Positions 1 to 6,267 of a stretch of DNA of 8,247 nucleotides are shown here, piece after piece. A program made the position numbers and the translations under genes. This stretch comes from Pseudomonadota bacterium (GTDB taxonomy: Bacteria; Pseudomonadota; Alphaproteobacteria; Acetobacterales; Acetobacteraceae), in NCBI GenBank assembly GCA_021808185.1, contig JAKBCB010000153.1, forward strand, positions 1 through 8,247. The letters are read 5' to 3'. How positions within the stretch are numbered: position 1 is the stretch's first letter; every line of letters begins with the position of its first letter. The notes beneath the pieces were generated by a model. It was not told the origin of the DNA. It was given only the letters and a program-made list of their open reading frames with translations, and did not search any database.

Positions 1-619
1 GGTAATATGTCGCGCGCGAATACGGGTCGAACTCGAAGCCCGCGATCTGGAACGTACCGAGATCAGTGAGGCCGTTGAAGCCGTTGGTGAGCGGCTGCGC
101 ATCGATCACCACAAGACGCACCAGCAGCACGAGGGCGAGGGTGATAACCGAGACAAACACGCCAGCGATGCGCTTGCGGAAGACGATCGTGCCCAGTATG
201 GCCGCGAGCATCACTGGCACCAGAACGCCCATCGCCACGCCGAACCACTGCGACTGGAATGGCAGCCAGAGGAACGATCCCTTGTTGATGCAGCAGAGTT
301 CGGTCGGCGCGCCCGGCTCGGCGTTCCAAAGCATGAAGTCCGGAACAGGCTGATCCGAGCCCTGCTGAAGGCTCGTGTTGCTCGCGAGCTTGAGCGACAT
401 CGCGAGCATATAGGCACCGGCACCGAAGAACAGGCCCTGGCCGAGGTTCAGAATGCCGCCATACCCCCAGCACAGCGACACCGCGATGCCGAGGATGCCG
501 AACACCAGGAACTTGGCGATGCGGTTCACCCAGAAATCGCCGAGCATCAGCGGCGCCAGCAGGATCAGCGCGATGAACGCGATGTAAGCGGCGCGATCCA
601 GCATACGTTGGATGGTCAT
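1..619 (-). CDS. urtC: UrtC-like ABC transporter inner-membrane permease (3' end beyond window)
   Basis: Second permease of a branched-chain amino acid/urea/amide-type ABC importer; it would pair with the UrtB-like permease to form the membrane channel. I translated the minus strand from an ATG at 619-617, one base after the upstream permease's TAG; AAGGG eight bases before the ATG is a plausible ribosome site. The 206 visible residues stay open to the window edge. There are hydrophobic segments near residues 11-26, 36-50, 58-76, 124-147 and 150-172, and a soluble loop at about 80-120. The family signature WGYGGILNLGQGLFFGAGAY (residues 51-70) and FNGLTDL (181-187) match UrtC/LivM permeases. 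The C-terminal part is off-window. Seen: frame, spacing, motifs. Known: family role. Inferred: the substrate is urea or a short-chain amide, from the AmiC/AmiR neighbours. The symbol is family level; an amide-specific FmdF-type name is possible. Confidence 0.9.
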   Translation of the reverse strand, partial: MTIQRMLDRAAYIAFIALILLAPLMLGDFWVNRIAKFLVFGILGIAVSLCWGYGGILNLGQGLFFGAGAYMLAMSLKLASNTSLQQGSDQPVPDFMLWNAEPGAPTELCCINKGSFLWLPFQSQWFGVAMGVLVPVMLAAILGTIVFRKRIAGVFVSVITLALVLLVRLVVIDAQPLTNGFNGLTDLGTFQIAGFEFDPYSRATYY

Positions 620-620
620 G

Positions 621-1514
621 CTACCGGCCCTTGTACGAGAACAAGCCGGTGGGCTTGACGATGATGATAAGGATGACGAGCCCGAACACCACCGCGCGCG
701 CGAGGATGTCGTTGGTCACGGCGGCGACGCCGCCGTTCACCTGGCCGAGCAGGCCGGCAGACAGCACAGACCCGACCAGGCTCCCCACACCGCCGACCAC
801 GACGACCATGAAGCCATCGACCACCATGGATGTTCCCATATCCGGGAACACGGTCTTGAACCCCGACATCATCACGCCGGCAACGCCCGCAAGTCCCGAC
901 CCGTAGGCGAAAGTGAGGGCGTTGACGCGCCGCACGTCGATGCCGCAGGCCGATGCCATCCGCGGGTTGCGCATGATGGCCCGCACCTGGATGCCGATAT
1001 CGGTGCGATACATCAGCAGCCACGTCACGAAAGTCAGCACCACCGTGACAACGATGATGAACAGCCGGTAGATGTTCACTTGATCGCCGCCAAGGCTGAC
1101 CACCCCCGTCATCCATTCGGGGACTTTGACGTTCTGCAAGCCCGGCCCAAGGCCCCGGACATGAATGCCCAGGAACGACAAGCCGAATTCCAGCCGCACC
1201 GCCTGCTGCACCAGGATCGCCACACCCCAGGTCGCGAGCAGCGTATCGAGCAGCCGCCCATAAAGCCGCTGCACCACGACACGCTCGATCGCCCAGCCCA
1301 GCAATCCCGTCACCACGAACGCCAGCGGCAGCGAGGCGAGAAAGTCCAGATGCAGCCATGTGGCGCTCATCACCGTGGTGTAGGCGCCTACCATCACCAT
1401 TTCGCCATGGGCCATGTTGATGACGCCCATCGCGCCGTAGGTGATGGCAAGACCGAGCGCCACCAACAGAAGGATGGAGCCGAGACTCAGTCCGATAAAG
1501 ATCACATCCAGCAA
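621..1514 (-). CDS. urtB: UrtB-like ABC transporter inner-membrane permease
   Basis: First permease of a urea/short-chain amide type ABC importer (LivH/UrtB family), about 297 residues and nearly all hydrophobic. The N-terminal signature YGAMGVINMAHGEMVMVGAY (residues 26-45) is characteristic of UrtB/LivH. A cytoplasmic loop at about 168-200 (RTDIGIQVRAIMRN...ACGIDVRRVN) corresponds to the EAA-like segment that contacts the ATPase. The end, KPTGLFSYKGR, resembles the usual KPTGLFGRKGR tail. The start is uncertain: no ATG is in frame near the expected N-terminus. TTG at 1514-1512 and GTG at 1505-1503 are candidates, and family alignment favours a start near the TTG. It follows the binding-protein gene by 73 bp containing a GC-rich hairpin, and its TAG stop is one base from the next permease's ATG, so the two are probably translationally coupled. 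Substrate specificity is inferred from context only. Confidence 0.9.
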   Translation of the reverse strand: MLDVIFIGLSLGSILLLVALGLAITYGAMGVINMAHGEMVMVGAYTTVMSATWLHLDFLASLPLAFVVTGLLGWAIERVVVQRLYGRLLDTLLATWGVAILVQQAVRLEFGLSFLGIHVRGLGPGLQNVKVPEWMTGVVSLGGDQVNIYRLFIIVVTVVLTFVTWLLMYRTDIGIQVRAIMRNPRMASACGIDVRRVNALTFAYGSGLAGVAGVMMSGFKTVFPDMGTSMVVDGFMVVVVGGVGSLVGSVLSAGLLGQVNGGVAAVTNDILARAVVFGLVILIIIVKPTGLFSYKGR

Positions 1515-1549
1515 ATTGGCGATTCCCGACGCGATGGGCGGACAGCAAC

Positions 1550-1580
1550 CCGGCCCGCCGCCGCAGCCGCGGCGGGCCGG
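1550..1580 (-). promoter_or_regulatory. GC-rich intercistronic stem-loop after binding-protein gene
   Basis: A perfect 12-bp inverted repeat (CCGGCCCGCCGC at 1550-1561 and its complement at 1569-1580) encloses a 7-base loop. It begins 7 bases after the binding-protein stop codon and precedes the permease gene. No T-run follows on the minus strand, so it is not a typical intrinsic terminator. In several ABC importer operons such hairpins protect the upstream binding-protein mRNA or reduce read-through, giving excess binding protein over permease. That role here is inferred. Confidence 0.6.
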
Positions 1581-1587
1581 TGATGGC

Positions 1588-2844
1588 TCAGGACTTCTTC
1601 AGCTTCGAGGCATCCAGGCCATTGCGGGTGCAGAAAAGGTTGTTGTCCGTCTCGCCGTAGGCGACATACGGCAACGGCTGCACCGGCTGCGGATAGGCAT
1701 CGACGATCTTCGCCTGCCCATCGGCCTGCCATTGCGCGATGCGCGGGGTGAGGTACGTGTGCAGATTGTCGGCATCGACTGTGACATGGCCGTTCGGCGC
1801 ATCGAACTGCTGCCCGCGCACGCCCTCGCGAATTGCGTCCGCAGTGGCCTTGCCCGCCTTCTCGACCGCCTGCTTCCAGAGGAACACCTGGAAGTACGAC
1901 GATTCAAGCGCGTGATGCGTCACGGCCTTGGGGTCTTTCACGAACGCCCGGTAGCGCGCGACGAACGACTTGTTGCGGTCGGTGTCGATGGCCATGAAAT
2001 ACGGGAACGACGTATAGCTTCCGACGGCGTATTCCGCGCCCATCGCCGCGATCTCGATTTCCGAGGTGACGGTGGCACAGATCGGCAGCTTGTCGTGCGT
2101 CAGGCCCTGGTTCTTGAACTCACGGTAGAATGCCACAACGGAATCGCCGACCACGTTGGACAGCACCGCGTCGCAGCCGGAGTTCTTGATCTTGTTGACC
2201 ATCGAGCCCCACTCGGAATGGCCGAGTTCGAGGTATTCATCGGCGACGAATTCGGCGCCGTTCTGCTTCATCAGGATCTTGCAGACCTTGGCCATCTCGC
2301 GTGGGTAGATGTAGTTCGATCCGACGATGAAGAATTTTTTCTTGCCGAGGTTCTTGACGATCCAGGGGATGAAGTTGGAGAGCTGCTGGTTCGGTACCGC
2401 GCCGGTGTACACGACATTGCGCGAGCACTCGAAGCCTTCGTAATAGGTCGGATAGAAATACATCGCGTCGTGCTTCTCGAACACCGGCAGCACGGCCTTG
2501 CGGCTTGCCGAGGTGTAGGAGCCGAACACGGTCGAAAGCTTGTCACCGATGACCAGTTTGGAAGCTTTTTCGTTGTAGGTCTTGGGGTCGGATGCACCGT
2601 CTTCCTGCACCGCCTCGACCGGGCGGCCCATCACGCCGCCGGCGGCGTTGATCTCGGCGATCGCCATCATCGTCGCGTCCGCCAGGGACTTTTCGATGAT
2701 CGAGAGCCCGCCGGTCAGAGAGAACAACACGCCGACGCGCAGGGGCTCCGCGGCGGCGGCGGCGCGCGTGAAGAATTGCGGCGTCGTCAACGCGGCGGCG
2801 CCGACGGCACCAGCCTTCAACAGCGATCTGCGATCCAGACTCAT
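1588..2844 (-). CDS. urtA: Periplasmic urea/short-chain amide-binding protein (UrtA/FmdD-like), ABC importer
   Basis: Substrate-binding protein of 418 residues that would deliver urea or a small amide to the downstream permeases. The start ATG at 2844-2842 is chosen because AGGGGG lies nine bases upstream and because it yields a clean export signal: twin arginines in DRRSLLK (4-10), a hydrophobic stretch, then an Ala-rich cleavage region near 28-32 before EPLRVGVLFS. This looks like a Tat signal. The mature protein is a type I periplasmic fold: GSYTSASRKAVLP (108-120), YPTYYEGFECS (131-141), YTGAVPNQQ (146-154), GSNYIYP (175-181), VVGDSVVAFY (231-240), TSEIE (260-264). The same motif positions occur in the AmiC protein encoded upstream, so sensor and transporter protein are paralogues. 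FECS and PNQQ resemble UrtA more than AmiC. The exact ligand (urea, formamide, acetamide) cannot be read from sequence. The gene follows an ANTAR-type leader and terminator, so it is probably the first target of AmiR antitermination. Confidence 0.92.
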   Translation of the reverse strand: MSLDRRSLLKAGAVGAAALTTPQFFTRAAAAAEPLRVGVLFSLTGGLSIIEKSLADATMMAIAEINAAGGVMGRPVEAVQEDGASDPKTYNEKASKLVIGDKLSTVFGSYTSASRKAVLPVFEKHDAMYFYPTYYEGFECSRNVVYTGAVPNQQLSNFIPWIVKNLGKKKFFIVGSNYIYPREMAKVCKILMKQNGAEFVADEYLELGHSEWGSMVNKIKNSGCDAVLSNVVGDSVVAFYREFKNQGLTHDKLPICATVTSEIEIAAMGAEYAVGSYTSFPYFMAIDTDRNKSFVARYRAFVKDPKAVTHHALESSYFQVFLWKQAVEKAGKATADAIREGVRGQQFDAPNGHVTVDADNLHTYLTPRIAQWQADGQAKIVDAYPQPVQPLPYVAYGETDNNLFCTRNGLDASKLKKS

Positions 2845-2952
2845 TGCATCCGTCCCCCTGTGGTGCCTCGACGCGCGGGCACACTGCCGCGCGCGCGTGG
2901 CCGCGTTGTGCCGTCGGGCAGTGGCAACAGCGCCGCGCCCGGGTCGAAAACG

Positions 2953-2989
2953 AAAAAAGCCAGGGAGGCCCAACCGGGCCTGCCTGGCT
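2953..2989 (-). terminator. Intrinsic terminator in leader of transporter operon (attenuator)
   Basis: On the minus strand AGCCAGGCAGGCCC (2989-2976) pairs with GGGCCTCCCTGGCT (2971-2958): 13 of 14 pairs with one internal C-C mismatch around a GGTT loop. A run of six T follows (2958-2953). It lies between amiR and the binding-protein gene, about 110 bases before that gene's ATG, so unregulated it would block transporter transcription. Its 5' arm overlaps the second ANTAR-type hairpin, so the two structures exclude each other. Confidence 0.88.
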
Positions 2990-3023
2990 TCGATGCCATG
3001 CGGGGCAGCAACACTGGTGCCCC
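2982..3023 (-). promoter_or_regulatory. Candidate ANTAR-responsive double-hexaloop RNA leader (AmiR target)
   Basis: Two adjacent hairpins are readable on the minus strand. Hairpin 1 (3023-3002): GGGGCA pairs with TGCCCC, then a C-C mismatch, a closing C-G pair and hexaloop AGTGTT (3015-3010). Hairpin 2 (3001-2982): TGGC pairs with GCCA around hexaloop ATCGAA (2994-2989), with an A-G mismatch and two further pairs below. Both loops carry A at position 1 and G at position 4, the published hallmark of RNA sites bound by ANTAR antiterminators. The 3' arm of hairpin 2 is also part of the 5' arm of the following terminator. The site starts about 45 bases after the stop codon of an ANTAR gene. The structure is seen in the sequence; binding by AmiR is inferred. 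Confidence 0.8.
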
Positions 3024-3068
3024 GACCTGCGGCGCCGCACGACATCGCGCGCGCCGACTTCGTCGAGG

Positions 3069-3674
3069 TTAAGTGAGTTTCGGCGGGGAGTTCAAGAGGT
3101 CATTTGCGTTGATGATCGCCAGCGCCATCTCCTCGATGGGCACGCGCTTGGACATCGCCTTGCGGCGGATCGTCTGGTGCGCTTCGTCCTCCGAGATCCC
3201 CTGTGCCGCCATTAGAATCGACTTGGCCCGCTGGATATTCTGCAAGCCGGCGAGCTTGCGCTCAATTTTTTGGATGTGTTGCGCTGCCTCCCGCCGTTCC
3301 AGCCACAGGCTACGCGCGACGGTCAATTGCGTCAGCAGCCCGAACGGCCGGACGGGTCGCTCGATCACCGCATGCGCGCCGATATCCAGCACGAGTTGCA
3401 GGATGGACGGGTCTTCGTAGCCGACCACGGCGATGACGGTCGGCGGGATGCCGTCGAAGCTTCGCCGCAGCCGCTGGATGGTCCCCCTGCTTTCGTGATC
3501 GACGGCGAGCACGACCACATCCGCGCTGTCGGCGGCGTCGGGGATCGGCCAAGCGGGTTCTACCTGGCACCCGATACGGCGCAGGTGCTCGACAAGATCG
3601 ACGCCCTCGGCATCCGGCGCATGGATCACCAGCACACGCAGTCCGCGCAGGTCGCGCAGGATCTGGATAGACAT
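3069..3674 (-). CDS. amiR: AmiR-type ANTAR transcription antitermination regulator
   Basis: RNA-binding antiterminator of 201 residues, close in length to Pseudomonas AmiR. An N-terminal receiver-like domain (about 11-120) is followed by a charged helix likely to be coiled coil (about 124-146) and an ANTAR domain (about 145-195) with QRAKSILMAAQGISEDEAHQ and RRKAMSKRVPIEEMA. The receiver appears degenerate: where active receivers have the phosphorylated Asp (end of strand 3, DVVVLAV, 52-58) it has Ala57, and the conserved Lys near HAVIERP is Arg106. Control by phosphorylation is therefore unlikely, as in Pseudomonas AmiR, which is held inactive by AmiC instead. The ATG at 3674 lies 9 bases after the amiC stop; only a weak GAG precedes it, so translational coupling is likely. 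The candidate RNA target lies directly downstream of the gene. Confidence 0.93.
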   Translation of the reverse strand: MSIQILRDLRGLRVLVIHAPDAEGVDLVEHLRRIGCQVEPAWPIPDAADSADVVVLAVDHESRGTIQRLRRSFDGIPPTVIAVVGYEDPSILQLVLDIGAHAVIERPVRPFGLLTQLTVARSLWLERREAAQHIQKIERKLAGLQNIQRAKSILMAAQGISEDEAHQTIRRKAMSKRVPIEEMALAIINANDLLNSPPKLT

Positions 3675-3683
3675 GGCCGCGTC

Positions 3684-4865
3684 TCAGCCCACGTCGCTCG
3701 GCGCGGCGAGACCCGCGATGCCGTCGGGCGACCACTCCTCGAGGCTTTGTACCATGGAGTATGGGTCCGGCCGAACCCGCACACCCGGGTTCCAGACAAC
3801 CTGGAATTGCCCGCGCGCGTCGAGACGGGCGACACGCGGCCAGAGATGGGTATGGTTGTTTTCGCGGTCGATCCGCACACGGCCCTGCGGCGCCGCATAC
3901 TCGCTCTCGGCCAGTTCGGGCAGCACCCGATCGGGGTCGTCGCTGCCAGCGCGGGCGATCGCGGCGGCGACAAGATGCACCTGGAAATAGGCAGCCTCGG
4001 CAGCGGCCGGCACCGGCGCCTCGGCACCGTGGCGCGCCTTGTAGGCGCTCACGAAGCGGCGCGCGGTGGCGGTTCCCAGCGTCTCGAAAAACGGTGCGGC
4101 GGTGATGTGCCCCTCCGCCACCTCCGCGGACATGTCAGCGACTTCCGCCTCGCTCGTGGTCAGACTCGCGATCGGCCGGCGCGTCGGGTCGAAGCCGGCC
4201 GCCCGGTATGCCTGATAGAATCTGGCGGTTGCCTGACCGACCACGGTTGAAAAGATCACATCGGGCGAAGTCTTCTTGATTTCCTGAATCGCGCGATCGA
4301 AGTCGCTGGCACGCGCATTCAGCGGCACGTAGATTTCATTGACAATCTTGCCGCGGTTCTGCCGCACCAGATCGGTCATTACCCGGTTGGATTCGTACGG
4401 ATAGACATAATTCGAGCCCACCAGCAGGAACCGGCTGCCATAATTCTCGAACAGGAAGCGCGCGAGCTGCACAGAGTTCTGGTTGGGTGCGGCGCCCGTA
4501 TAAATGCAATGACGCGAATATTCGAATCCCTCGTAGAGGGTCGGGTACAGCAGCAAGCCACGATAGGATTCGATGATCGGCAGAACCGCCTTGCGGCTGC
4601 TCGACATGTAGCAGCCGAACACGAGGCGCACCCTATCAACACCCAGAAGGCGTTCCGCGAGTGTCCGGAACTGCTTGGGATTCGATTCCGGGTCGTAGAT
4701 CACCGGCTCGATCGGCAGGTCGAGCACGCCGCCAGCCGCGTTGATTTCGTCGATCGCCAGCAGCGTCGCGTGCAACTGCGTTCGCTCGACGGGCGACGTC
4801 ACACCGGTCTGCGAAAAAAGCACACCGACACGCCACGACCGTGCCGCCAGCCTTGCCTCGTCCAT
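3684..4865 (-). CDS. amiC: AmiC-type cytoplasmic amide sensor, negative regulator of AmiR
   Basis: Amide-binding sensor that by analogy with Pseudomonas AmiC sequesters AmiR until a small amide binds. It has the type I periplasmic-binding fold but no signal peptide: WRVGVLFSQTG begins about 10 residues after the start, so it should stay in the cytoplasm. Using the ATG at 4865 it has 393 residues, similar to AmiC. Motifs in this numbering: GCYMSSSRKAVLPIIE (84-99), YPTLYEGFEYS (107-117), YTGAAPNQNS (122-131), GSNYVYPYESN (150-160), FSTVVG (205-210), ASLTTSEAEVADM (233-245), APQGRVRIDRENNH (325-338). ASLTTSEAEVA, FSTVVG and YEGFEYS are strongly AmiC-like. As I recall it, Pseudomonas AmiC has Pro where this protein has Leu in YPTLYEG, near the ligand site. 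An ATG at 4883 is an alternative start; 4865 is preferred on N-terminal length, with GGAG 12 bases upstream. The downstream neighbour is amiR. Confidence 0.93.
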   Translation of the reverse strand: MDEARLAARSWRVGVLFSQTGVTSPVERTQLHATLLAIDEINAAGGVLDLPIEPVIYDPESNPKQFRTLAERLLGVDRVRLVFGCYMSSSRKAVLPIIESYRGLLLYPTLYEGFEYSRHCIYTGAAPNQNSVQLARFLFENYGSRFLLVGSNYVYPYESNRVMTDLVRQNRGKIVNEIYVPLNARASDFDRAIQEIKKTSPDVIFSTVVGQATARFYQAYRAAGFDPTRRPIASLTTSEAEVADMSAEVAEGHITAAPFFETLGTATARRFVSAYKARHGAEAPVPAAAEAAYFQVHLVAAAIARAGSDDPDRVLPELAESEYAAPQGRVRIDRENNHTHLWPRVARLDARGQFQVVWNPGVRVRPDPYSMVQSLEEWSPDGIAGLAAPSDVG

Positions 4866-4998
4866 CGTTCGTCCGCACTCCATCGCGTGTTGGCAAGCCG
4901 CCTATCCGCTTTCCGCAACCACCCTTAGCATCTTGCGCGAGGCAGGGAACAATGACCTCGGGCAGGCGCCCTGGTCACACCAGCTCGCCGGCCGTCCC
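4866..4998 (-). other. Intergenic region upstream of amiC
   Basis: This gap between the lipoprotein stop and amiC should carry the promoter of the ami-transporter locus if it has its own. I see no convincing sigma-70 or sigma-54 site; TTGTTC on the minus strand (around 4950) lacks a good -10 partner. A 13-base palindrome CTGGTCACACCAG (4971-4983, 5-bp arms) is the only symmetrical element noticed, and could be chance. No T-tracted terminator for the lipoprotein gene is visible. Confidence 0.3.
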
Positions 4999-5358
4999 TT
5001 AGCGCAACGGCTCCGCTGTCACGCCGATCCGGGGTTGCGGTGTCGCGACCGTCTCGGCCGCCCCCTGCGTTGCTGGCGCTGGAAGGTTGCTTACTGACGG
5101 GGCGTCAGCGGGCGCGGCTGTCGTGGCCGATGGCAGGGCGTCCGGTCCAGCGGTCGCGACACCCCCGGCGGCTCCGAGTGCTCCCCCAACGACAGCGCAA
5201 GGCAAAATCCCGATAATGGTGATGGCGCAGACGGCCGCGCCCGTTCCGGCGCCGATGGCGCCTCCAGTGGTGCCCCGGCTGACCTCGCTGTCGCCGCAGC
5301 CGGCCAACGCCAGCAAGCAGCCAAGGATGTTGAGTGTCGCGATGTATTGTCGAGTCAC
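4999..5358 (-). CDS. Small putative lipoprotein with glycine-zipper-like segment
   Basis: Unrecognised small protein, about 119 residues. The preferred start is GTG at 5358-5356, because GAGGA sits six bases upstream and the product then begins with a compact lipoprotein signal (VTRQYIATLNILGCLLALAGC). The lipobox LAGC predicts lipid attachment at that Cys. In-frame ATGs at 5364 and 5391 are alternatives. After the Cys come two Gly/Ala-rich runs, GTTGGAIGAGTGAAV and GGALGAAGGVATAG, separated by a hydrophobic stretch with two Cys (CAITIIGILPC). These resemble the glycine-zipper repeats of outer-membrane-associated lipoproteins. The tail is Pro/Ala-rich and probably disordered. Function is unknown. 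It is co-oriented with amiC, 115 bp or more upstream, but nothing suggests a role in amide uptake. Confidence 0.65.
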   Translation of the reverse strand: MTRQYIATLNILGCLLALAGCGDSEVSRGTTGGAIGAGTGAAVCAITIIGILPCAVVGGALGAAGGVATAGPDALPSATTAAPADAPSVSNLPAPATQGAAETVATPQPRIGVTAEPLR

Positions 5359-5461
5359 GGGCATTCCTCGGTCGTGGCGAGTGCCGATCATCGCGCGGCC
5401 CTGCTGGGGCTGTCCATGTGCCGCCCAGGCGCCCTGTTCCGGCCAGATGAAAGCCCCCCGC

Positions 5462-5738
5462 GGTCGCGTCCCCGGGCATGGTGTATGAGCATTGCTCCTG
5501 GGCGGGCTGTGCCGCCTGTTCAGGCTGCGAGGGGTGGCAGACTGACGAAGGTATCATCGCCGACTGGGGCGATGCTTTCCAGTGTCGTGTCGCGGGCTCG
5601 CTGGACGGCCCATTCGTCGTTCTGCTCCAGCAGCAAGGCGCCGATGAGGCGGGAGATGGCCTCTTCGTTCGGGAAGATGCCGACGACGTCGCTGCGGCGT
5701 TTGATCTCGCCATTGAGGCGTTCGAGCGGGTTTGTGCC
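5462..5738 (-). mobile_element. IS256-family remnant (copy A), 3' end only
   Basis: This is the terminal fragment of an IS256-family element: the last 70 or so transposase codons plus a non-coding tail. The tail ends in TCGCGTCCCCGGGCATGGTGTA (two halves at 5464-5474 and 5475-5485), which aligns base for base with the end of copy B at 5740-5761 with five differences, marking both as terminal inverted repeats. The outer boundary is placed at about 5462 by this alignment. The rest of copy A is missing here and may lie beyond the right window edge, on the far side of copy B. Confidence 0.75.
5520..5738 (-). pseudogene. IS256-family transposase, C-terminal fragment (copy A)
   Basis: About 71 residues of a Mutator/IS256-type transposase, from TNPLERLNGEIKRR to the TGA at 5522-5520. 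The catalytic glutamate region (NGEIKRR) is kept, but both catalytic aspartates and the N-terminal two thirds are absent, so it cannot be active. Upstream codons (MGHDG) come from the abutting terminal repeat of copy B, not from a transposase. Over 71 residues it matches copy B at 54 positions (76%), so it belongs to a different IS256 member and is not a recent duplicate. GIFPNEEAISRLIGALLLEQ and EWAVQR are the clearest family blocks. Confidence 0.85.
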
Positions 5739-5739
5739 A

Positions 5740-5761
5740 TCGTGTCCCATTGCGTGGTGTA
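5740..5761 (-). repeat. Terminal inverted repeat of IS256 copy B
   Basis: These 22 bases match the corresponding end of copy A (5464-5485) at 17 positions and sit at a similar distance from the transposase stop (46 bp here, 34 bp in A). The match defines both element ends. The exact outermost base cannot be fixed without the partner repeat. Confidence 0.65.
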
Positions 5762-5807
5762 GGAGCGCGGGATACCGCGCGATTTCCGGCAGGGTTGGCC
5801 GGAGGGG

Positions 5808-6267
5808 TCAGGCCGCCACGGCGGGCAGCTTGACGATGAGATCGTCGCTCAAGGGAGCGATGGTTTCCAGTGTCATGTAACGGGACCGCTGGACGGCCCA
5901 CTCGTCATTCTGCTCGAGGAGCAGAGCGCCGACCAGGCGGGTGATCGCTTCGTCATTGGGGAAGATGCCGACGACCTCGGTGCGTCGCTTGATCTCGCCG
6001 TTGAGGCGTTCGATCGGGTTGGTGGAATGGAGCTTGGGCCGGTGCGCGGCCGGGAAGCTCATATAGGCGAGGACGTCGGTCTCGGCCTCGTCCATGAACT
6101 CGGCGAGCTTCTTGACGCGCGGGCGGAGCTGGTCGGCGACCTGCCGCCACTGGGTCCGGGCGGCTTCGGCGTCGTCCTGGGCGAAGGCGGTGCCGATGAA
6201 GGCCGAGACGACCCGGCGTCCTTGCTTGCCGGCGTGCGCCAGCGCGTTGCGCATGAAGTGGATGCGG
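5808..6267 (-). pseudogene. IS256-family transposase, 3' half (copy B)
   Basis: C-terminal part of a Mutator/IS256 transposase, about 150 residues from HFMRNALAHAGKQGRR to LPAVAA and the TGA at 5810-5808. It carries the catalytic glutamate block HSTNPIERLNGEIKRR and the family blocks GIFPNDEAITRLVGALLLEQ and EWAVQR. The preceding residues EYFNNP are the end of the IS1182 insertion read in frame. The two catalytic aspartates lie in the other half (7829-8247). Family alignment (WQRCRV followed by HFMRN) shows the insertion point lies immediately before HFMRN. The frame is otherwise intact, so the disruption appears fairly recent. Confidence 0.88.

Noticed and set aside
612..1583. Plus-strand open frame of about 323 residues
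   Set aside because: It lies antisense to the UrtB-like permease, is His/Asp/Arg-rich with no recognisable domain, and follows from high GC at the third codon position of the real gene.
2872..2893. Third possible hexaloop hairpin (loop AGTGTG) in the leader downstream of the terminator
   Set aside because: The loop would be closed by a C-C mismatch, and an alternative fold pairing GGCA with TGCC is more stable. It also lies after the terminator, where ANTAR binding would not control it.
2588..3045. N-terminal extension of the binding protein upstream of 2844
   Set aside because: The extension is Arg/Ala-rich, translates the terminator region, and would bury the twin-arginine signal; the ATG at 2844 has a good ribosome site.
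1441..3072. Plus-strand open frame of about 543 residues
   Set aside because: Antisense to the binding-protein gene and across the leader; composition is Arg/Gly/Val-rich with no domain, so it is a shadow frame.
4971..4983. Palindrome CTGGTCACACCAG as an operator upstream of amiC
   Set aside because: The arms are only 5 bp, no promoter can be placed relative to it, and such repeats are common by chance in GC-rich DNA.
5478..5762. Plus-strand frame of 94 residues over the IS256 remnant
   Set aside because: Antisense to the transposase fragment, which has clear IS256 motifs; the frame has none.
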